Below are positions 47,485-56,981 of a stretch of DNA of 64,000 nucleotides, piece after piece. The stretch lies in NCBI GenBank assembly GCA_963828405.1, contig CAWHEG010000031.1, forward strand, positions 434,001 to 498,000, in the 5' to 3' direction. The stretch's first letter is position 1. Each line of letters starts with the position of its first letter. The translations under genes were made by a program, and so were the position numbers. Under the pieces are notes generated by a model. That model was not told the origin of the DNA. It saw nothing but the letters and a program-made list of their open reading frames with translations, and searched no databases. This DNA comes from JANMJD01 sp963828405 (GTDB taxonomy: Bacteria; Actinomycetota; Acidimicrobiia; Acidimicrobiales; Ilumatobacteraceae).

Positions 47485-47515
47485 ATGATAGCGGCATCGG
47501 CAGGGGTCCGACCAA
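47485..47515 (-). promoter_or_regulatory. Candidate promoter of the tRNA-Thr/tRNA-Met/tuf transcript
   Basis: On the minus strand TTGGTC (47510-47515) and TATCAT (47485-47490) are 19 bases apart, upstream of tRNA-Thr. A CGCGGC-AAA-GCCGCG hairpin (47458-47472) lies between the promoter and the tRNA. Confidence 0.4.
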
Positions 47516-47572
47516 GTGGGTTGGGTGAATCGTGGCCGCTGGGCCAGCGCCGGACGCGGATACCGTGCGAGC

Positions 47573-48146
47573 GTGCCCGCCCCGCCCAACCTCACGTTAC
47601 GACCGGCGTCGGTCGCCGACGCCGAGGCGATCCGCAGAATCTACAACCACGAGGTCGAGCACACCACCGCCACGTTCGACCTCGTCCCCCGGACCCTCGA
47701 CGATCAGCGGCACTGGCTGGCCGCCCGTTCCGGCGCCTTCGCCGCCATCGTCGCCGTGGCGGCAGCGGGCGCCAACGAAACGGCGACGGCACGGCGACGG
47801 CGACGGCGACCGGATCCTCGGATTCGCCTCTCTGTCGCCGTACAAGGAGCGGGCCGCCTATCGCACGACCGTCGAGAACTCGGTCTACGTGCGCCGTGAC
47901 GCCCACGGGCGGGGGATCGGTCGGTTCCTGCTCGATCATCTGCTCGACGTGGCCGAGGCGTCGGGCTTCCACGCCGTCATGGCCCGCATCGAAGTCGGCG
48001 GAACGGCGAGTCAGGCGCTCCACCGGGCATGCGGCTTCGAGCTCGTGGGTGTCGAGCGGGAGGTCGGACGCAAATTCAACCGCTGGCTCTCGGTGGTCCT
48101 GATGCAGTGCCTGCTCCCGCGACCCGGCCGCGCGACCCCGCCGTGA
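47573..48146 (+). pseudogene. GNAT-family N-acetyltransferase broken by an indel at a GGCGAC repeat
   Basis: The N-terminal half (VPAPPNLTLRPASVADAEAI, YNHEVEHTTATFD) is in one frame from GTG 47573; the C-terminal half (GFASLSPYKERAAYRTTVE, RRDAHGRGIGRFLLDHLL, FELVGVEREVGRKF) is in another and ends at 48146. Together they make a phosphinothricin/MnaT-type GNAT with the acetyl-CoA motif R-x-x-G-x-G. The frames meet in a short CGGCGA repeat at about 47780-47812, where one unit is only five bases long. Loss of two or gain of one base would break the frame. It may be phase-variable, decayed, or a consensus error. Its stop overlaps the engB start (GTGA). Confidence 0.75.
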
Positions 48147-48769
48147 CCGACAAACCGCTCGAGTTGCGCTTCGTCCGTTCGGCGACCTCCGTCGGCCAGC
48201 TCCCCGAGACCATCGCCGAGGTGGCGATGGTCGGGCGCTCGAACGTGGGCAAGTCCTCGCTGATCAACAAGCTCGCCGGGCGCAAGGATCTGGCCCAGGT
48301 GTCCAAGACGCCGGGGCGTACCCGTGTGATCAACCTCTTCTCGCTGACGAAGCCCGGCGACCCACCCGTCACTCCGACATCCACGGTGGCCCACGGCGTC
48401 GTCGACCTCCCCGGCTACGGCTATGCGGCGGTGTCGAAGAAGGAACGGTCGGGCTGGCCGAAGATGATCGAGACATACCTGCTGGAGCGGCCGTCGCTGA
48501 CGATGTTGTTCGTCCTCGTCGACGGCGAGATCGGCCCGACCAAACTCGACCTGCAGATGCTCGACTGGCTGCGCCATCACGGACTGCCCCACATGATCGT
48601 GGCAACCAAGGCCGACAAGGTCCGCTCCTCGAAGCTGCCCGGGCGCAAGCGTGACCTCAGCCGGGCGTGCCACCTGGACCCCGACGACGTGTTCTGGGTC
48701 AGCGTGACGTCGAATCTCGGGGTCGCTGCCCTGAGCCGGGCCGTTCGGGGCCTCCTGACCCACGGCTGA
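48143..48769 (+). CDS. engB: Ribosome biogenesis GTP-binding protein EngB/YsxC
   Basis: This 208-residue GTPase has the G1 motif GRSNVGKSS (31-39), the G3 motif DLPGYG and the G4 motif TKAD. It helps late 50S assembly. The GTG start at 48143 overlaps the GNAT stop by 4 bases. The C-terminus ends with the usual VTSNLGVAALSRAVRGLL helix region. A strong hairpin follows. Confidence 0.92.
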   Translation: MTDKPLELRFVRSATSVGQLPETIAEVAMVGRSNVGKSSLINKLAGRKDLAQVSKTPGRTRVINLFSLTKPGDPPVTPTSTVAHGVVDLPGYGYAAVSKKERSGWPKMIETYLLERPSLTMLFVLVDGEIGPTKLDLQMLDWLRHHGLPHMIVATKADKVRSSKLPGRKRDLSRACHLDPDDVFWVSVTSNLGVAALSRAVRGLLTHG

Positions 48770-48807
48770 CTCCGGACGGCACTGGCCGCGGCACGCCGTA
48801 CCGCGAA

Positions 48808-48833
48808 GAGGGGCGTCCTCGCGGACGCCCCTC
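48808..48833. terminator. Terminator between engB and tRNA-Tyr
   Basis: GAGGGGCGTCC (48808-48818) pairs perfectly with GGACGCCCCTC (48823-48833) across a TCGC loop. It lies between convergent engB and tRNA-Tyr and could stop both. Confidence 0.75.
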
Positions 48834-48847
48834 TCGCGTGGATTTGC

Positions 48848-48932
48848 TGGTGGGCCGAGAAGGATTTGAACCTCCGTAGGCAGCGCCGGTTGATTTACAG
48901 TCAACTCCCTTTGGCCACTCGGGCATCGACCC
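48848..48932 (-). tRNA. tRNA-Tyr (GTA anticodon), with encoded CCA
   Basis: A long-variable-arm tRNA: acceptor GGGTCGA/TCGGCCC, anticodon stem GTTGA/TCAAC with loop CTGTAAA (anticodon GTA), and T-loop TTCAAAT. The 3' end ACCA is encoded, unlike the three other tRNAs in this window. Confidence 0.94.
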
Positions 48933-49017
48933 AGGCGGGCCACATCGTAGCGGTCGGGAGCCCCGTCGCCCCAGGCGATGTCGCGCCGTGCCCGTCGATG
49001 GCGGTACTTTCGCGGGC

Positions 49018-49506
49018 ATGCCGAGCTTTGACGTCGTCTCCGAAGTCGATCGCCAGGAGGTCCGCAACGCCGTGGACCAGGCCCAGCGCGAGATCGCCAC
49101 CCGTTTCGACTTCAAGAACACCGATTCGTCCATCGAACAGAAGGATCTCGTGCTGACCCTGCGCACCGTGAGCGAGGACCGGCTCCTCGCCTTGCGTCAG
49201 GTCGTCGAGGAACGCCTGGTCAAGCGGGGGGTATCGCTCAAGGGACTCGACTACGGCACCGTCGAGGAGGCAACCCACAACAGCGTCCGTCAGGTGGTCA
49301 CGATCAAGGTCGGCATCTCGTCCGACAAAGCCCGCGAGATCAACCGGATGATCAAGGAGAAGGGCCCCAAGTCGGTGTCGAGCCAGACCCAGGGCGAACA
49401 GGTCCGTGTCACCGGCAAGAAGCGCGACGACCTGCAGGCCGTGATGCAGCTGCTCAGGGGCGCCGATCTCGGGATCCCCCTCCAGTTCGAGAACTTCCGC
49501 GACTGA
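49018..49506 (+). CDS. YajQ-family nucleotide-binding protein
   Basis: This 162-residue protein begins MPSFDVVSEVDRQEVRNAVD and has FDFKNTDSSIEQ and QGEQVRVTGKKRDDLQAVMQLLR, the signatures of YajQ/DUF520. Members bind nucleotides, cyclic di-GMP in some species, or RNA. The frame is open upstream but the conserved start is ATG 49018. It lies alone between tRNA-Tyr and acs. Confidence 0.93.
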   Translation: MPSFDVVSEVDRQEVRNAVDQAQREIATRFDFKNTDSSIEQKDLVLTLRTVSEDRLLALRQVVEERLVKRGVSLKGLDYGTVEEATHNSVRQVVTIKVGISSDKAREINRMIKEKGPKSVSSQTQGEQVRVTGKKRDDLQAVMQLLRGADLGIPLQFENFRD

Positions 49507-49582
49507 CCTGCTCGCTCGTGTCGGCTCCCCGGTGTCGGCTCGCTAGTGTCGACGACGTCCATCGATCGGGGAGTTGCACGAC

Positions 49583-51535
49583 ATGGCTGACGAGTCCACC
49601 GGCATCGAAGCGCTCGCCGCGGAGAACCGCAAGTTCCCGCCGTCCGAGCCGTTCAAGCGCACGACACTCGTCGCCGGGACCTTTCTCTACGACGAGGCCG
49701 CCGCCGACTACGAGGGTTTCTGGGCCCGTCAGGCCGCCGAGCTGCTGTCGTGGGACACCGAGTGGGAGACGATCTGCGAGTGGGATCTGCCATACGCCAG
49801 GTGGTTCACCGGCGGGAAGTTGAACGTCTCCTACAACTGCCTCGACCGCCATGTCGAGGCGGGCCGGGGCGACAAGGTGGCCATCCACTGGGAGGGTGAG
49901 CCGGGCGACACGCGCACGATCACCTACGCCGAGTTGCTCGACGAGACGAAGCGGTTCGCCAACGTGCTCAAGAACCTCGGGGTCCATCGCGGCGACCGGG
50001 TCAACATCTACCTGCCGATGATCCCCGAGGCGGCGGTCGCCATGCTCGCCTGCGCCCGCATCGGCGCCGCTCATTCCGTGGTGTTCGGCGGCTTCTCGGC
50101 CCAGTCGCTCACCGATCGGATCAACGACGCCGAGGCCAAGGTGCTGATCACCGCGGACGGCGGCCATCGCCGCGGTGAGGTGTTCCCACTCAAGTCGACG
50201 GCCGACGAGGCGTTGCAGGACACTCCGACGATCGAGCACGTCGTGGTGGTTCGCCGGGGCGGCAACGACGTCACGATGACCGAGGGCCGCGACCACTGGT
50301 ACCACGACCTGATGGCGGATGCCTCGGCCGACTGCCCGGCCGAACCGATGGACGCCGAACAACTGTTGTTCCTGCTCTACACGTCGGGGACCACCGGCAA
50401 GCCCAAGGGCATCATGCACACCACTGGTGGCTACCTCACCCAGGTGGCGTTCACGCACAAGTACGTCTTCGACCTCCATCCGGACACCGACGTGTACTGG
50501 TGCACCGCAGACATCGGCTGGATCACCGGACACAGTTACATCGTCTATGGGCCGCTGGCCAACGGCGCCACCCAGGTGATGTACGAGGGTGTGCCCAACC
50601 ACCCCGGCAACGACCGGATGTGGTCGATCGTCGAGAAGTACGGGGTCACCGTCTTCTACACGGCGCCGACGGCCATCCGCACGTTCATGAAGTGGGGGGC
50701 CGGCGAACCGGCCAAGCACGATCTGTCCTCGCTGAGGCTGCTCGGCTCCGTCGGTGAGCCGATCAACCCCGAGGCGTGGATGTGGTATCACGAACACATC
50801 GGATCGGGCCGGTGCCCGATCGTCGACACGTGGTGGCAGACCGAGACCGGGGCGATCATGATCAGCCCCCTCCCTGGCGCGACGACGACCAAGCCCGGTT
50901 CGGCCACCTTCCCGCTGCCGGGCATCGGGGCCGAGCTCATCGACGACGCCGGCGTCCGGGTCGAACGGGGTGGCGGCTACCTCACCCTCACCCAGCCGTG
51001 GCCGGCGATGCTGCGCGGCATCTGGGGGGACAGCCAGCGGTACGCCGACACGTACTGGTCCCGCTTCCCCGGCCGTTACTTCGCCGGTGACGGCGCCAAG
51101 CTCGACGACGAGGGGTACCTCTGGCTGCTCGGCCGGGTCGATGACGTGATGAACGTGTCGGGACACCGGATCTCGACCACCGAAGTGGAGTCGGCCCTCG
51201 TCTCGCACCCCTCGGTCGCCGAGGCGGCCGTCGTCGGTGCCAACGATTCGACGACGGGCCAGGCGATCATCGCCTACGTGACGCTGCGGGGCGGCTTGGA
51301 CGTCGGCGAGCGGCTGCTGCGCGACCACGTCGCCAAGGAGATCGGGGCGCTCGCCAAACCAAAGACGATCTACTTCACCCCCGATCTGCCCAAGACGCGG
51401 TCGGGGAAGATCATGCGACGCCTGTTGCGCGACGTCGCCGAGGGACGCAACCTCGGCGACACGACGACGCTCGCCGATGCGTCGGTTGTCAGCGAGTTGC
51501 AGCGTCGCGCCTCGGAAGCACCTACGGAGGACTGA
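49583..51535 (+). CDS. acs: Acetyl-CoA synthetase / acyl-CoA ligase (Acs-like)
   Basis: This 650-residue AMP-forming ligase has the ATP-binding loop LLYTSGTTGKPKGI near residue 265, WWQTETGAIMISP, the hinge LGRVDDVMNVSGHRI and the C-terminal Lys in KTRSGKIMRRLLRD, the residue acetylated in Acs regulation. It makes acetyl-CoA from acetate, ATP and CoA. ATG 49583 follows GGGGAG by about 9 bases. Propionyl- or other short-chain specificity cannot be excluded. Confidence 0.93.
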   Translation: MADESTGIEALAAENRKFPPSEPFKRTTLVAGTFLYDEAAADYEGFWARQAAELLSWDTEWETICEWDLPYARWFTGGKLNVSYNCLDRHVEAGRGDKVAIHWEGEPGDTRTITYAELLDETKRFANVLKNLGVHRGDRVNIYLPMIPEAAVAMLACARIGAAHSVVFGGFSAQSLTDRINDAEAKVLITADGGHRRGEVFPLKSTADEALQDTPTIEHVVVVRRGGNDVTMTEGRDHWYHDLMADASADCPAEPMDAEQLLFLLYTSGTTGKPKGIMHTTGGYLTQVAFTHKYVFDLHPDTDVYWCTADIGWITGHSYIVYGPLANGATQVMYEGVPNHPGNDRMWSIVEKYGVTVFYTAPTAIRTFMKWGAGEPAKHDLSSLRLLGSVGEPINPEAWMWYHEHIGSGRCPIVDTWWQTETGAIMISPLPGATTTKPGSATFPLPGIGAELIDDAGVRVERGGGYLTLTQPWPAMLRGIWGDSQRYADTYWSRFPGRYFAGDGAKLDDEGYLWLLGRVDDVMNVSGHRISTTEVESALVSHPSVAEAAVVGANDSTTGQAIIAYVTLRGGLDVGERLLRDHVAKEIGALAKPKTIYFTPDLPKTRSGKIMRRLLRDVAEGRNLGDTTTLADASVVSELQRRASEAPTED

Positions 51536-51647
51536 TCAACACTTCGCGTGGACGAAATGGAGATGCACGGAGATTGATTCAGCACGGAGCGTCACTAGTT
51601 GGCGAGACCATGTGACTGCCTGCGTCATGGAATAGGTCGAACGCCCG

Positions 51648-51676
51648 TTGCCGTTGCCCACCAACGGTGAGATACT
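51648..51676 (+). promoter_or_regulatory. Candidate promoter of the second OmpA-like gene
   Basis: TTGCCG (51648-51653) and GATACT (51671-51676) are 17 bases apart, with transcription expected about 30 bases before the ATG at 51714. Confidence 0.55.
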
Positions 51677-51713
51677 CTCGGTCGCAGTTCCCCCTCTACC
51701 GAAAGCCAGCGGG

Positions 51714-52763
51714 ATGGATCCACTCAGCAACTCCGACGAGGAACGCCTTGCCGCGATCCTGGCCCGGGCGACCTCGATCGCATCGGGCCAGCCCGACCCG
51801 GTTCCGGCCAGCCCGCCACGTAGCCGACGCAAGGGCCTCGTCGCCGGGCTGGTCATCGCCGGTGTTGCGGCCACGGGCGCCGGGTTCATGTTCGCTCGGG
51901 GCGGGTCCGACGGGGAGCCCCAGGGCGGCGCTTCGGCGACGACGCCGGCGACCCTCACCCCCGCAACGACCGCTGCCGTCCGGCCCTCCACCACGGTCGC
52001 CGTGACCGAGGCGACCGACGTCACCGAGGCGACCGAACCGGCCCCGACCGTGGTCGCCGCAGTCACCACCGCGTCGGCGTCGGCGGCCTCGACGACCGTC
52101 GCCCGACCGCCCAGCACGACGTCGACCGTGCCCACCACGGCGTCCGCCAGCACATCTCCGGCGACCGCGACCACCGCCACGACCATCGCGGCGACGGCCC
52201 CGACCATCCTGCGTGGCGAACCCTCCGAGCGCCTGCCCGGCGGCCAGACATGGCCCTACGGCCTCTATCAGGACGACATCATGTACATGCGGGGCGTCGT
52301 GCCCAGCGAAGCCGTGAGCAAGGACATCCAGCGGCGGGCCGAGGCCATCCTCGGAGCGGCCAACGTGCGCAACGAACTGCAGGTCGACCCGAGCGTGCCG
52401 AAGGTCGAGACCGTGGTCGTCCGCCTCGGCAACTCGGTGCTGTTCAAGCGGGGCGACTTCGACATCCCGCCGGAGTCCGAGCCCGGCTTCATCCTGTGGG
52501 CCGCCTTCCTGCAGTCCAATCCCGAGGTGACGATGATCGTCATCGGCCACGCCGACGCCCAGGGCACGCCGGAGTCCAACCTGGCCCTCGCCCAGCAACG
52601 AGCCGAGGTGGCGATGGATCGCATCGTGCGCAACGGGATCGACCCGTCACGGGTGCGGGCGGTGTCCCACGGCGAGGACGACCCGCTCGCCACCAACGAC
52701 ACGCCTGAAGGTCGGAGCCTCAACCGGCGGGTCGAGTTCGCCGTCACCGGTCTGTTCACCTGA
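51714..52763 (+). CDS. Membrane-anchored OmpA-like protein, paralogue 2
   Basis: This 349-residue protein has an N-terminal cytoplasmic segment (EERLAAILARATSIASG), a membrane helix (LVAGLVIAGVAATGAGFMFA), a Thr/Ala/Ser/Pro-rich linker of about 100 residues, a short BON-like part (MYMRGVVPSEAVSKDIQRRA) and a C-terminal OmpA domain (IVIGHADAQGTPESNLALAQ). It shares layout and the A-R-A-T motif with the protein at 32885-33760 and likely ties the membrane to peptidoglycan. The long linker could span the wall. Confidence 0.8.
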   Translation: MDPLSNSDEERLAAILARATSIASGQPDPVPASPPRSRRKGLVAGLVIAGVAATGAGFMFARGGSDGEPQGGASATTPATLTPATTAAVRPSTTVAVTEATDVTEATEPAPTVVAAVTTASASAASTTVARPPSTTSTVPTTASASTSPATATTATTIAATAPTILRGEPSERLPGGQTWPYGLYQDDIMYMRGVVPSEAVSKDIQRRAEAILGAANVRNELQVDPSVPKVETVVVRLGNSVLFKRGDFDIPPESEPGFILWAAFLQSNPEVTMIVIGHADAQGTPESNLALAQQRAEVAMDRIVRNGIDPSRVRAVSHGEDDPLATNDTPEGRSLNRRVEFAVTGLFT

Positions 52764-52781
52764 CGACACCGCACCGGGCGA

Positions 52782-53837
52782 TCAGCCCGGCGCGGCCGCC
52801 CATTCGGCGACCATGAAACCGCCGAGGCCAGCCGGGTCGAGCAACGCCTCGGCCTCCCGGATCCGGCTCCGGGCCCGCATCGCCTCGAGCCCGGGACGGG
52901 ACGCCTGCTCGGCCCACACCCGCCGGCCCTCCTCGACCATCTCCTCGATGCCCCAGCGGCGCAGGAACTGGGCCTGGGTCCGTAGGGCATCGGGTTCGCC
53001 GTTGACGGCGACGAGCTGATCGAGGCAGACCTGGGCCGTGATGTCCTGTTCGCCCACGTCGCGCAGGTAGTGGACGCCGCGCTCGTGGGCGCGGTAGGTC
53101 CTCAGCCATTCCCGCCAGGGGCGCACGGCAAGGTCGGCCGTACGGGGCGACATGTAGTCGATCACCATCACCCGGCCCCCCGAGAGCAGGCGGCGGGCAA
53201 CGAGCAGCCACGATGCGGCGGCCTCCTGGATCGGGACACGCGCCCCCTGGACGGCGGTCGCCGGGAGCCAGGGCTCGGGTGGACGGGGCGTGCCGAGGAT
53301 CTCGACCCAGCGGTCGCCGTCGCGCCGGACCAAGGCGTCGCGCCATCCCCCGTCGAACACGGCGAGGCGGAACGGCAGGTTGTCGAGCAGTTCGTTGGCC
53401 AGGATCACCCCGCTGAACGGCTCGGCCGGCATGCCGGCCGACGATCTGACGGCGGCCGGGTGGGTCATGCGCTGCGCGTCGGAGACCTCGACGCAGACAT
53501 AGCGCCCCGGGTCGCCACCGAGGCATTGGGGCGCCGCAGCGACGACGGAACGGGCCAGGGTGCCGGGTCCCGCTCCGGCCTCGACGACCCGGAAATCGTC
53601 GGGTCGGCCCAGACCGTCCCACACGCCGTCGAGCGCCCGGGCGACGACGGCACCGAACAGAGGGCCCACCTCGGGCGATGTGATGAAGTCCCCTCGTCGG
53701 CCCGCCCGCCCGCCCGAGGTGTAGAAACCCCGCGGCCCGTAGAGCGCATCGGCCATGAACTCGTCGAACCGCTGCATCCCGCCGGCCGGCACCGGCTCCC
53801 CGGCCGGAAGGGGCCGGCTGCCGGGCACGGTGGCCAT
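52782..53837 (-). CDS. SAM-dependent methyltransferase, MidA/NDUFAF7 family
   Basis: This 351-residue protein has the family signatures YGPRGFYTSGGRAGRRGDFI, TSPEVGPLFGAVVARALD, the SAM-binding VVEAGAGPGTLARS and the post-motif VILANELLDNLPFRLAVFD. The mitochondrial member NDUFAF7 methylates an arginine of the complex I 49-kDa subunit (NuoD homologue) and is needed for complex I assembly. Here the gene is directly after nuoN (stop 53838, start 53837), so it is in the complex I operon and probably acts on NuoD. Confidence 0.88.
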   Translation of the reverse strand: MATVPGSRPLPAGEPVPAGGMQRFDEFMADALYGPRGFYTSGGRAGRRGDFITSPEVGPLFGAVVARALDGVWDGLGRPDDFRVVEAGAGPGTLARSVVAAAPQCLGGDPGRYVCVEVSDAQRMTHPAAVRSSAGMPAEPFSGVILANELLDNLPFRLAVFDGGWRDALVRRDGDRWVEILGTPRPPEPWLPATAVQGARVPIQEAAASWLLVARRLLSGGRVMVIDYMSPRTADLAVRPWREWLRTYRAHERGVHYLRDVGEQDITAQVCLDQLVAVNGEPDALRTQAQFLRRWGIEEMVEEGRRVWAEQASRPGLEAMRARSRIREAEALLDPAGLGGFMVAEWAAAPG

Positions 53838-55355
53838 CTACGGAATGATCACGCCCGTCAGGGTGGAGAGATCGCCGAAACGCAGGACGGTGCCCGGCAG
53901 GATGCCGAGCACCAACGTCGCCGCGGTGCAGATGCCGAGGGCGACGACGAGCGAGCTCGGCACCCGGATCGGCGCGGTATCCCCGTCGGGCGCGGGCTTC
54001 ATCCACATCTCGCGCAGCACGGCCCCGTAGTAGCCGAGGGCGATCACCGAGTTGATCGCGCCGACGACGGCCAGCGCCGCCGCCCAGCCGGTGCCCACCG
54101 ACAACACCGCCTTGAAGGCGGCGAACTTGGCGATCCAGCCGCCGAGAGGCGGCAGCCCGGCCAGAGACGCCATGAAGATGGTCATCACCACGGCCAATCC
54201 GGGGGCGTAGGAGAACAGGCCGCCGAACGACGAGATCTCACCGCTGCGGGTCTTGCGTGCAACGGCGAGGATCACGGCGAAGGCGCCGAGGTTCATCGCC
54301 GCATAGACGAGCAGGTAGGTGACGACGGCCGTGAGCGGCTGCTCGCCGGCCTTGGCCATGTCGGCGACAGCCAGCGGCATCAGGATGAAGCCGCCCTGGC
54401 TGATCGACGAGTAGGCGAGCATCCGCACGATGTTCGTCTGCTTCAGGGCGACGACGTTGCCGAGGGTCATCGTGATCGCCGCGACGACGCCGAGGAACGG
54501 CTGCCAGACCTTGCCCGCCGTCGGGAAGGCGACGTAGACGAGCTCCACCAGGGCGACGAAGCCCGCCGCCTTCGAGGCGACGGAGAGGAACGCGGTGATC
54601 GGCGTCGGGGCGCCCTCGTAGGTGTCGGGCGCCCAGGTGTGGAAGGGCACCGCCGAGACCTTGAAGGCGAAGCCGACGAGCACGAACACGATGGCCACGA
54701 CGCCGACCGAACTCGTACCCTCGCCCCGGATGTAGTCACCGATGCCGGCGAGCAGCGTCGTGCCGCTCTCGCCGTAGAGCAGCGACATCCCGTAGAGCAT
54801 GATCGCCGAGGCGAACACGCCGAGCAGGAAGTACTTCGTACCGGCCTCGTTCGACTTGGGGTCGCGCTTGCGCCAGGCGGCCAGCATGTATGCCGGGATG
54901 GAGAGGAACTCGAGGGCGACGAAGATCGAGATGAGGTCCCGGCTCGATCCCATCATGATCATCCCGAGGATCGACGACAGCAGCAGGAAGTAGTACTCGC
55001 CCCGGTGGTAGTCGCCCTCCTCGACGTAGTTCTGGGAGAGCAGCACGACGACGTAGCCGGCGATGATGAACAGGGTCTTGACCACGAGCGAGAAGTCGTC
55101 GACCACGTAGCCGCCGCCGAACATCGATCGGGCGGGTCCGCTGTCGACGGCGAGGGTGAGGATCGGCACGAACGTGAGCAGCAGCCCGAAGCCGGCGATC
55201 GAGGCGAGAACCCAACGCTGGGCCTCCTCGATGAACAGGTCGACGATGACGAGCAGGCAGATGACGCCGGCCAGCACGATCTCCGGGGCGAGCGCGTGGT
55301 AATCGACGGCGGGCGACTTCCACGGTACGGCCTGGGCGAACAGCGAGTGGAGCAC
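53838..55355 (-). CDS. nuoN: NADH-quinone oxidoreductase subunit N
   Basis: This 505-residue antiporter-like membrane subunit has about 14 hydrophobic segments, a lysine-bearing helix region VPFHTWAPDTYEGAPTPITAFL and the long conserved core of the NuoL/M/N family. It forms one of the proton channels of complex I. GTG 55355 lies 2 bases after the nuoM stop. It is the last nuo gene before the MidA gene. Confidence 0.93.
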   Translation of the reverse strand: MLHSLFAQAVPWKSPAVDYHALAPEIVLAGVICLLVIVDLFIEEAQRWVLASIAGFGLLLTFVPILTLAVDSGPARSMFGGGYVVDDFSLVVKTLFIIAGYVVVLLSQNYVEEGDYHRGEYYFLLLSSILGMIMMGSSRDLISIFVALEFLSIPAYMLAAWRKRDPKSNEAGTKYFLLGVFASAIMLYGMSLLYGESGTTLLAGIGDYIRGEGTSSVGVVAIVFVLVGFAFKVSAVPFHTWAPDTYEGAPTPITAFLSVASKAAGFVALVELVYVAFPTAGKVWQPFLGVVAAITMTLGNVVALKQTNIVRMLAYSSISQGGFILMPLAVADMAKAGEQPLTAVVTYLLVYAAMNLGAFAVILAVARKTRSGEISSFGGLFSYAPGLAVVMTIFMASLAGLPPLGGWIAKFAAFKAVLSVGTGWAAALAVVGAINSVIALGYYGAVLREMWMKPAPDGDTAPIRVPSSLVVALGICTAATLVLGILPGTVLRFGDLSTLTGVIIP

Positions 55356-55357
55356 GA

Positions 55358-56971
55358 TCAGAACGCCTTGAGGGCGACCTTGACCGCCGGATCGAGGATC
55401 TTGAACATCAACTGCGGATAGACGCCCAAGACGAGGATGCCGACGAGGAGTGGGGTCCAGGCCATCCACTCGAAGACGTTGACGTCGTGGATGTCCGAGT
55501 GGTGGTCCTCGTTGACGGCCGCTCCCACGGCGTGGGCGACGGCGTGCCCGGCGGCGCCGTGTCCGTCGTCACCGTGATCGCCATGCCCGGCGAACTCGGC
55601 CGTCGGCTCACCGAAGGCGGTGCGCTGGTAGAGCCAGAGCAGGTATCCGGCGGCCAGCACAGTGCCGAGGGCGGCGATCACCATCAGCACCCGGAACAGC
55701 GTCTCGTCCAGACCGTCGGCCGGGCTGTAGGCGGAGAGGATGGCCGGGAACTCGCCCCAGAAGCCCGCCAGACCGGGTAGACCGAGGGAGGCCATCGCAC
55801 AGAACCCGAGGATCCAGCCGAGCTTGGGCATCTGCGTGAGCATGCCGCTGAGCCGCTTGATCTCGAGGGTGTGGTAGCGCTCCTTCACCGAGCCGGCGAC
55901 GAAGAAGAGCATGCCGGTGATCAGACCGTGGGCGACCATGCCGAACATCGCCGCGTTCACACCCAGCGGGGTGAGCGTCGAGATGCCGAGCATCACGAAG
56001 CCCATGTGGGCCACCGACGAGAAGGCGATCAACCGTTTCATGTCGGTCTGGGCCAGGCAGCCGAGGGCGCCGTAGATGATGCCGATCACGGCGAGGACGG
56101 CGATCGCCGGCGCCCACTCCTTGGCGGCCTGGGGCAGGACCGGGATGGCGATGCGCACGAAGCCGTACGTGCCGAGCTTCAGCAGGATGGCGGCCAGGAT
56201 CACCGAGCCCTGGGTGGGCGCCTGGGTGTGGGCGTCGGGCAGCCACGTGTGGAACGGGAACATCGGGACCTTGACGGCGAAACCGACGAACATGCCGGCG
56301 AAGATCCACACGGCCACGTTCTTGCCGAGCGACGGACCCGCCTCGATGAGCCGCAGGATCGAGAAGCCGTGATCGGTATCTCCGCCCTTGGTCTGGAAGA
56401 ACAGGGCGAGGAAGGCGACCAGCATCAGGGCCGATCCGAACATCGTGTAGAGGAAGAACTTCAGCGAGGCGTACTGGCGATTCTCGCCGCCCCAGACGCC
56501 GATCATGAAGTACATCGGCAGCAGCACGAGCTCGAAGAACACGAAGAACAGGATCAGGTCCTGGGCGATGAACGTGCCCGCCATGCCCACCTGGAGCACG
56601 AGCATGAGCATGAAGAACGCCTTGGGGTTGCCCGGCGACGGCACGTGGTCCCATGAATAGACCATCACCAACAGCGTGATGACCATCGACAGGAGGTACA
56701 GCGGCAGACTCAAGCCGTCGAGGCCGACGATGTAGCGACTCGAGATCACCTCGATCCACTTGTGATCGACGAAGAACTGCAGCTTCTCGCTCTGGTCGTA
56801 GTCGAAGTTGATCAGTGTGATCACCCCCACCACCACCGTCGCCGCCGCCGTGAGCAGGGCGACGCCCTTCACCGTGGTCTCGTCGCCCTTGGGCACGAAG
56901 AACATGACGATGACGCCGGCCAGGGGCAGGAACGTCCCGACGGTCAGGAGCCAGTTGGAATCAGAAAGCAT
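55358..56971 (-). CDS. nuoM: NADH-quinone oxidoreductase subunit M
   Basis: This 537-residue antiporter-like subunit has the conserved FFVFFELVLLPMYFMIGVWG helix with its Glu, and PMFPFHTWLPDAHTQAPTQG. A His/Asp/Gly-rich loop (about residues 457-494: FAGHGDHGDDGHGAAGHAV) is inserted before the last membrane segment, which is unusual for NuoM. It lies between nuoL (10 bp) and nuoN (2 bp). Confidence 0.94.
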   Translation of the reverse strand: MLSDSNWLLTVGTFLPLAGVIVMFFVPKGDETTVKGVALLTAAATVVVGVITLINFDYDQSEKLQFFVDHKWIEVISSRYIVGLDGLSLPLYLLSMVITLLVMVYSWDHVPSPGNPKAFFMLMLVLQVGMAGTFIAQDLILFFVFFELVLLPMYFMIGVWGGENRQYASLKFFLYTMFGSALMLVAFLALFFQTKGGDTDHGFSILRLIEAGPSLGKNVAVWIFAGMFVGFAVKVPMFPFHTWLPDAHTQAPTQGSVILAAILLKLGTYGFVRIAIPVLPQAAKEWAPAIAVLAVIGIIYGALGCLAQTDMKRLIAFSSVAHMGFVMLGISTLTPLGVNAAMFGMVAHGLITGMLFFVAGSVKERYHTLEIKRLSGMLTQMPKLGWILGFCAMASLGLPGLAGFWGEFPAILSAYSPADGLDETLFRVLMVIAALGTVLAAGYLLWLYQRTAFGEPTAEFAGHGDHGDDGHGAAGHAVAHAVGAAVNEDHHSDIHDVNVFEWMAWTPLLVGILVLGVYPQLMFKILDPAVKVALKAF

Positions 56972-56981
56972 CGGTGCTCCC

